Shown: positions 53,473 to 55,347 of the stretch, piece by piece
Numbering within the stretch: position 1 is the stretch's first letter
Layout of the letters: each line of letters starts with the position of its first letter
Origin: an uncultured Clostridia bacterium
GTDB taxonomy: Bacteria > Bacillota > Clostridia > Christensenellales > Aristaeellaceae
Length of the DNA stretch: 55,347 bases
Direction: 5' to 3'
Assembly: GCA_946411525.1 (NCBI GenBank)
Contig: CAMKEI010000009.1
Location: 1 to 55,347, forward strand
The notes under the pieces: model-generated
The model's input: only the letters and a program-made list of their open reading frames with translations
Database searches by the model: none
What the model was told of the DNA's origin: nothing
Program-made: the position numbers and the translations under genes

Positions 53473-55239
53473 TTACCGTTTCATCTTGGGGTCAAAGGCG
53501 TCACGAAGGCCGTCGCCAACGAAGTTGAATCCCAGCACCGTCAGCACAATCAGCAGGCCGGCGGGAATCCACAGATACCAGCAGTTGGTCATGACATAGA
53601 TATTTGAGGAAGAGTTGATGATCGTTCCCCAGGAGGCCAGCGGATACTTGATGCCCAGGCCCAGGAAGCTCAGCGTCGCCTCGGCCAGGATGATGCCACC
53701 CAGGCCCATGGTCGCCTGCACGATCAGCAGGGGCATCACATTCGGCACCAGATGGCGGAAGATCCGCCGGGAAACCTTGATGCCGGTGGCCTCGGTGGCA
53801 ACCATGAAGTCCTGCTCACGCAGGCTCAGGATCTGGCCGCGGACCACGCGGGCCACGCCGGTCCAGCCCATGATACCCATGATGGCCATCATCATATACA
53901 GGCGCAGATACGGATTCACTTCGAAGCTGTCCATGATCGCACCGGCGATGATCATCATCGGGTAATACGGGATCGAGTTGAACAGGTCCACAAAACGCAT
54001 CAGAAGCGTGTCCACCCAGCCGCCGAAGTAGCCGGAGATGCCGCCCACGATGATACCGATGATATTCTCCAGGATCATAACGATGAAACCTACCATCAGG
54101 GAGATCCGGCCGCCGTACATCAGCCGCGTCAGCACGTCCATGCCGTGATCGTCTGTTCCCAGCGGATGCTCCGCGCTCGGCGGGGAATACATATCGATCA
54201 GGTAGGTCTGCTGTTCGGTGGAAATAATGTAGTTGTTCGAGCGCATCTGGATTGTATGCTTCTCGGTGTTCCCTTCCGCGTTGACATACTCGAAGGATGT
54301 CTTCTTCGCCAGAATCGCCTCAACTACCGCGTCCTTGTAGGAAGCGGGCAGCACCACACCGCTGGTCACGGGATTCACAATGATGTTGGATACGTTGGCC
54401 AGTTCCGTGCCGGAGGCGTCACGGATGGTGGCGTCGGTCTCGCTGAGGATCTCCAGCGAATACTCTGTGCCGTCAGCAGTAAAGGTTGTCTGTCCGGCGT
54501 GCATGGCGGCTTCGCAGTTTTTCCGGAATTCATAGCCTGCGGCTAAGACGGAATACTGCGGATCCGCCGCGTCAAAATTCAACATGCTGGCCAGGGCTAC
54601 TTCACCCATGCCGCTGAGTTTATAGCTCTTGCCCATGTCCTTTGTCAGGGTATAGGCTGTACCGTCCAGTTCAAAACTTTCCTGGCCCGCGGCTGCGGCG
54701 GCAGTTGCCGCGGCTTTCAGTTCAGCGGAAATTTCCTTGCCTTCCGCTGCCTTCACGTCCACGATCTTGCCCAGCATCGTCACGGATCCCAGCTCTTCGC
54801 CGGATGTAATTACATAAAACCCGTCGTCTATTTTCAGCGCAGTATAGGCTGTCTTGTCGGCGGTAAAAGTAATCGCGTCGCCTTCCTTGCCTTTCACCTG
54901 GCTGTTGAAGGTCGCCCGGACCATCGTGGAGAGTGGTTTCCCGTCCACGGTGGTGAAACGGTAATCCGTATTCACGACGGCGCCGGCGTATTCCTTGTTG
55001 GCGCTGTCCACTTTGTAGAACACCTGATCCTGGCGGTAGGGAGAAATCACGCCGCCCAGAAAAGAGAAGGTGAACATGAACACCAGGATGCAGATGCCGA
55101 CGATGGCCAGCCGGTTCCGGATGAACCGCTTGAATACCATCATGCCGGGAGAAAGCACTTTTACCCGGCGGCCGTCATCCAGGGACATCTGTTCCTGTTC
55201 GTTCTGTTCCGTATTGTTGATCTTGTTGATATCGCTCAT
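53473..55239 (-). CDS. oppC: Oligopeptide ABC transporter permease with a large extracellular insertion
   Basis: 588 residues against ~300 for ordinary OppC. The first transmembrane helix (~44-63) is followed by a ~280-residue insertion (~68-350), then the normal core resumes at PPSAEHPLGTDDHGMDVL (353-370) with five further helices and the EAA loop near residue 480 (VATEATGIKVSRRIFRHL). The insertion contains repeated units of the form xTFTADGTEYSLEIL (residues ~123, ~188, ~251 and, weaker, ~315), an Ala-rich helix (KAAATAAAAAGQ) and should lie outside the cell. It might help capture substrate or bind the solute-binding protein. Frame is uninterrupted and RBS GGAGG is good, so it is not a misassembly sign. 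Confidence 0.93.
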   Translation of the reverse strand: MSDINKINNTEQNEQEQMSLDDGRRVKVLSPGMMVFKRFIRNRLAIVGICILVFMFTFSFLGGVISPYRQDQVFYKVDSANKEYAGAVVNTDYRFTTVDGKPLSTMVRATFNSQVKGKEGDAITFTADKTAYTALKIDDGFYVITSGEELGSVTMLGKIVDVKAAEGKEISAELKAAATAAAAAGQESFELDGTAYTLTKDMGKSYKLSGMGEVALASMLNFDAADPQYSVLAAGYEFRKNCEAAMHAGQTTFTADGTEYSLEILSETDATIRDASGTELANVSNIIVNPVTSGVVLPASYKDAVVEAILAKKTSFEYVNAEGNTEKHTIQMRSNNYIISTEQQTYLIDMYSPPSAEHPLGTDDHGMDVLTRLMYGGRISLMVGFIVMILENIIGIIVGGISGYFGGWVDTLLMRFVDLFNSIPYYPMMIIAGAIMDSFEVNPYLRLYMMMAIMGIMGWTGVARVVRGQILSLREQDFMVATEATGIKVSRRIFRHLVPNVMPLLIVQATMGLGGIILAEATLSFLGLGIKYPLASWGTIINSSSNIYVMTNCWYLWIPAGLLIVLTVLGFNFVGDGLRDAFDPKMKR

Positions 55240-55258
55240 CTCCGTACCCTCCCGCGCC

Positions 55259-55347
55259 TCAGTTCACGCGCACCCGCGGATCGACCACGGCGTACATGAT
55301 ATCGGCCAGCATCAGGCTGATCTGCGTGAGGACCAGGCCAAACATGG
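55259..55347 (-). CDS. oppB: Oligopeptide ABC transporter permease, C-terminal end
   Basis: The last 28 codons before a TGA at 55259-55261 read FGLVLTQISLMLADIMYAVVDPRVRVN, the standard end of OppB/DppB permeases (LxDxxYxxxDPRxR). The rest lies beyond the right edge of the window. It precedes oppC by 20 bp in the same direction. Confidence 0.85.
   Translation of the reverse strand, partial: MFGLVLTQISLMLADIMYAVVDPRVRVN

Overview
This 55.3 kb window is chromosomal DNA of a GC-rich (roughly 57% by eye) monoderm bacterium of the Clostridia type. Evidence: PolC-type DNA polymerase III, strong consensus RBSs and sigma-A promoters, a frr-uppS-cdsA-dxr-rseP-ispG-polC gene order, DivIC/FtsB-like protein next to an exopolyphosphatase-like protein, and a two-gene SufC/SufB-type Fe-S system. 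The glycoside hydrolases and the uronate-pathway remnants point to a plant-fibre degrader of gut or rumen; an Aristaeella/Christensenellales-like organism is a reasonable guess but is inference only. There are no tRNA or rRNA genes, no CRISPR array, no transposase and no prophage genes.

Layout. 1-0.6 kb: 5' part of a secreted repeat protein (reverse strand). 0.9-1.2 kb: a probable independent ~280-nt RNA with its own promoter and terminator. 1.3-8 kb: carbohydrate genes (GH36 alpha-galactosidase, two GH43 enzymes, GH5 glucanase) with the tRNA-modifying tcdA between. 8-10 kb: tyrA and a DAHP synthase, with a good promoter. 10.2-14.5 kb: a MacAB-like export locus with an additional adaptor protein. 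14.6-19.2 kb: gyrB-gyrA. 19.5-22.6 kb: a large TIR / transmembrane / heptad coiled-coil / beta-propeller protein. 22.7-24.1 kb: broken uxaB and uxaC joined at an 11-bp microhomology. 24.3-27.1 kb: secreted 5'-nucleotidase and DegV protein. 27.2-30.3 kb: suf pair, ppx, divIC-like. 30.3-40.8 kb: polC, isoprenoid/lipid/undecaprenol genes and frr. 41-43.5 kb: an ABC-2 exporter. 43.7-44.6 kb: a MerR regulator with a textbook operator. 44.9-51 kb: peptidases (PepF, M48, S41) and small membrane proteins. 51-55.3 kb: an oligopeptide ABC transporter (oppF, oppD, oppC, end of oppB) whose OppC carries a ~280-residue extracellular insertion.

The most notable unexplained items are: the orphan structured-RNA candidate; the TIR coiled-coil propeller protein; the OppC insertion; a family of AT-rich heptamer (GAATTNT) repeat clusters at nine intergenic sites, mostly touching stop codons; and the uxaB/uxaC deletion junction. 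I did not find a clear multi-gene new system; the TIR protein is the best single candidate for an uncharacterised signalling or defence factor. All functions are from reading of motifs; no database search was run.
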